Shown here piece by piece: positions 6,666-7,364 of a DNA stretch of 7,364 nucleotides. The DNA comes from an uncultured Marvinbryantia sp. (GTDB lineage: Bacteria > Bacillota > Clostridia > Lachnospirales > Lachnospiraceae), in assembly GCA_947624335.1 (NCBI GenBank), contig CANQJX010000089.1, positions 1-7,364 of the forward strand, written 5' to 3'. The notes under the pieces were generated by a model, which was given only the letters and a program-made list of their open reading frames with translations, did no database searches and was not told the origin of the DNA. Position numbers and translations under genes: made by a program. Numbering within the stretch: position 1 is the stretch's first letter; each line of letters starts with the position of its first letter.

Positions 6666-7364
6666 ATAATCCTTCCGCAATATCTACCAGATATTTGCCA
6701 TAATCCGTTTTCAGCAGCGGCTCCGCCAGTTTCAAAAGCTGCTCCCGGTCAATAAAGCCCCGTTTGTAAGCGATCTCCTCTATGCAGGAGATATACAGCC
6801 CCTGGCGTTTCTGGAACGCCGCCACAAAATCCGCCGCGTCCAGCAGCGCGTCATGGCTGCCCGTATCCAGCCATGCAAACCCCCGTCCCAGCGTTTCCAC
6901 ATGCAGGGTGCCCTGTTTTAAATACTCGTTGTTCACACTGGTAATCTCAATTTCTCCGCGCGCCGAAGGCCGGACATTCTTTGCGATCTTCGCCACATCG
7001 TTATCGTAAAAATATAATCCGGGTACCGCATAATTGCTCTTCGGATGTTCCGGCTTTTCCTCAATCGACAGCACCCTTCCGTCCGCGTCAAATTCTACTA
7101 CGCCGTACTCGCGCGGGTCGCGCACATAATAGCCGAAAATCGTAGCGCCCTTTTCCCGCTGCGCCGCACGCTGCAGTACTCTGGAAAAGCTCTGCCCGTA
7201 AAAAATATTATCGCCCAGAACCAGCGCCACCTTATCTTTCCCGATAAACGACTCGCCGATGATAAAGGCGTCCGCAAGTCCCCGCGGCTCTTCCTGTACC
7301 GCATAGGAAAAAGACAGGCCCAGCTGCGCGCCGTCGCCGAACAGATCCGCAAAAACGGGCAGAT
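6664..7364 (-). CDS. rmlA: Glucose-1-phosphate thymidylyltransferase RmlA, 5' end cut off by window edge
   Basis: RmlA joins glucose-1-phosphate and dTTP to make dTDP-glucose, the first step of dTDP-L-rhamnose synthesis in the cytosol. The frame is open from the right edge to a TGA, leaving 232 C-terminal residues of a protein usually near 290-300. Numbering from the first visible codon (7362), the family motifs are EEPRGLADAF at 24-33, LGDNIFYG at 49-56 with the metal/nucleotide-binding Asp at 51, EKPEHPKSNYAVPGLYFYD further on, and WLDTGSHDALLDA. By comparison with full-length RmlA about 60 residues are missing, including the N-terminal glycine-rich nucleotide loop. An internal GTG at 7230 codes for Val in the strand before LGDN and is not the start. 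The stop lies 10 bases before rmlC. The family assignment is secure; dTTP use is inferred from the RmlC neighbour. Confidence 0.95.
   Translation of the reverse strand, partial: LPVFADLFGDGAQLGLSFSYAVQEEPRGLADAFIIGESFIGKDKVALVLGDNIFYGQSFSRVLQRAAQREKGATIFGYYVRDPREYGVVEFDADGRVLSIEEKPEHPKSNYAVPGLYFYDNDVAKIAKNVRPSARGEIEITSVNNEYLKQGTLHVETLGRGFAWLDTGSHDALLDAADFVAAFQKRQGLYISCIEEIAYKRGFIDREQLLKLAEPLLKTDYGKYLVDIAEGL

Noticed and set aside
6654..6680. Longer rmlC start at TTG 6680
   Set aside because: The added residues are a charged non-family extension, and the ATG at 6653 has a well-placed GAGGA and gives the normal RmlC length.
6664..7230. rmlA starting at GTG 7230
   Set aside because: The GTG encodes a Val inside the VALVLGDN strand, and RmlA sequence continues upstream to the window edge.
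1..7364. CRISPR, insertion sequence, tRNA, riboswitch or terminator hairpin
   Set aside because: Gaps are 25 bases or shorter with no T-run hairpin, and no repeat arrays, transposase motifs or RNA folds were seen on reading either strand.

Overview
The window is one stretch of a cell-surface polysaccharide locus. All six genes lie on the minus strand and are read from the right edge to the left edge. Gaps are at most 25 bases and one junction overlaps by 4 bases, so they look like a single transcription unit. No promoter, terminator, RNA gene, mobile element, repeat array or gene-free stretch of 300 bases is visible. Both outer genes run off the window. AGGAG-type ribosome sites, G/C-rich third positions mixed with frequent AAA, GAA and TTT codons, and the style of the multidomain glycosyltransferase suggest a Gram-positive clostridial (Lachnospiraceae-like) bacterium. 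This assignment is inference, not proof.

Layout in transcription order: (1) 3' part of rmlA, glucose-1-phosphate thymidylyltransferase, 7364-6664; (2) rmlC, dTDP-4-keto-6-deoxyglucose 3,5-epimerase, 6653-6108; (3) a Wzm-type ABC exporter permease, 6088-5279; (4) a Wzt-type ABC ATPase with an extra C-terminal domain, 5266-4046; (5) a class I SAM-dependent methyltransferase, 4049-3135; (6) a very large glycosyltransferase, 3109-1, without its C-terminus. Gene 6 begins with a kinase-like (APH/choline-kinase fold) domain, continues through a predicted beta-rich region, and ends in two tandem GT2 catalytic domains.

How the genes work together: RmlA and RmlC belong to dTDP-L-rhamnose synthesis (RmlB and RmlD are not in the window). 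The glycosyltransferase probably builds a rhamnose-containing glycan in the cytosol, and Wzm/Wzt exports it. The most interesting feature is that a methyltransferase and a kinase-like domain follow a Wzt carrying a C-terminal domain. This is the part list of the E. coli O8/O9a system, where WbdD (methyltransferase plus kinase) caps the non-reducing end of the chain and the Wzt C-terminal domain recognises the cap before export. Here the two WbdD-like activities sit on adjacent genes, and the kinase-like part is fused to the glycosyltransferase. I propose a cap-and-export (chain termination) module in a Gram-positive-like background; this is a hypothesis from domain content and order.
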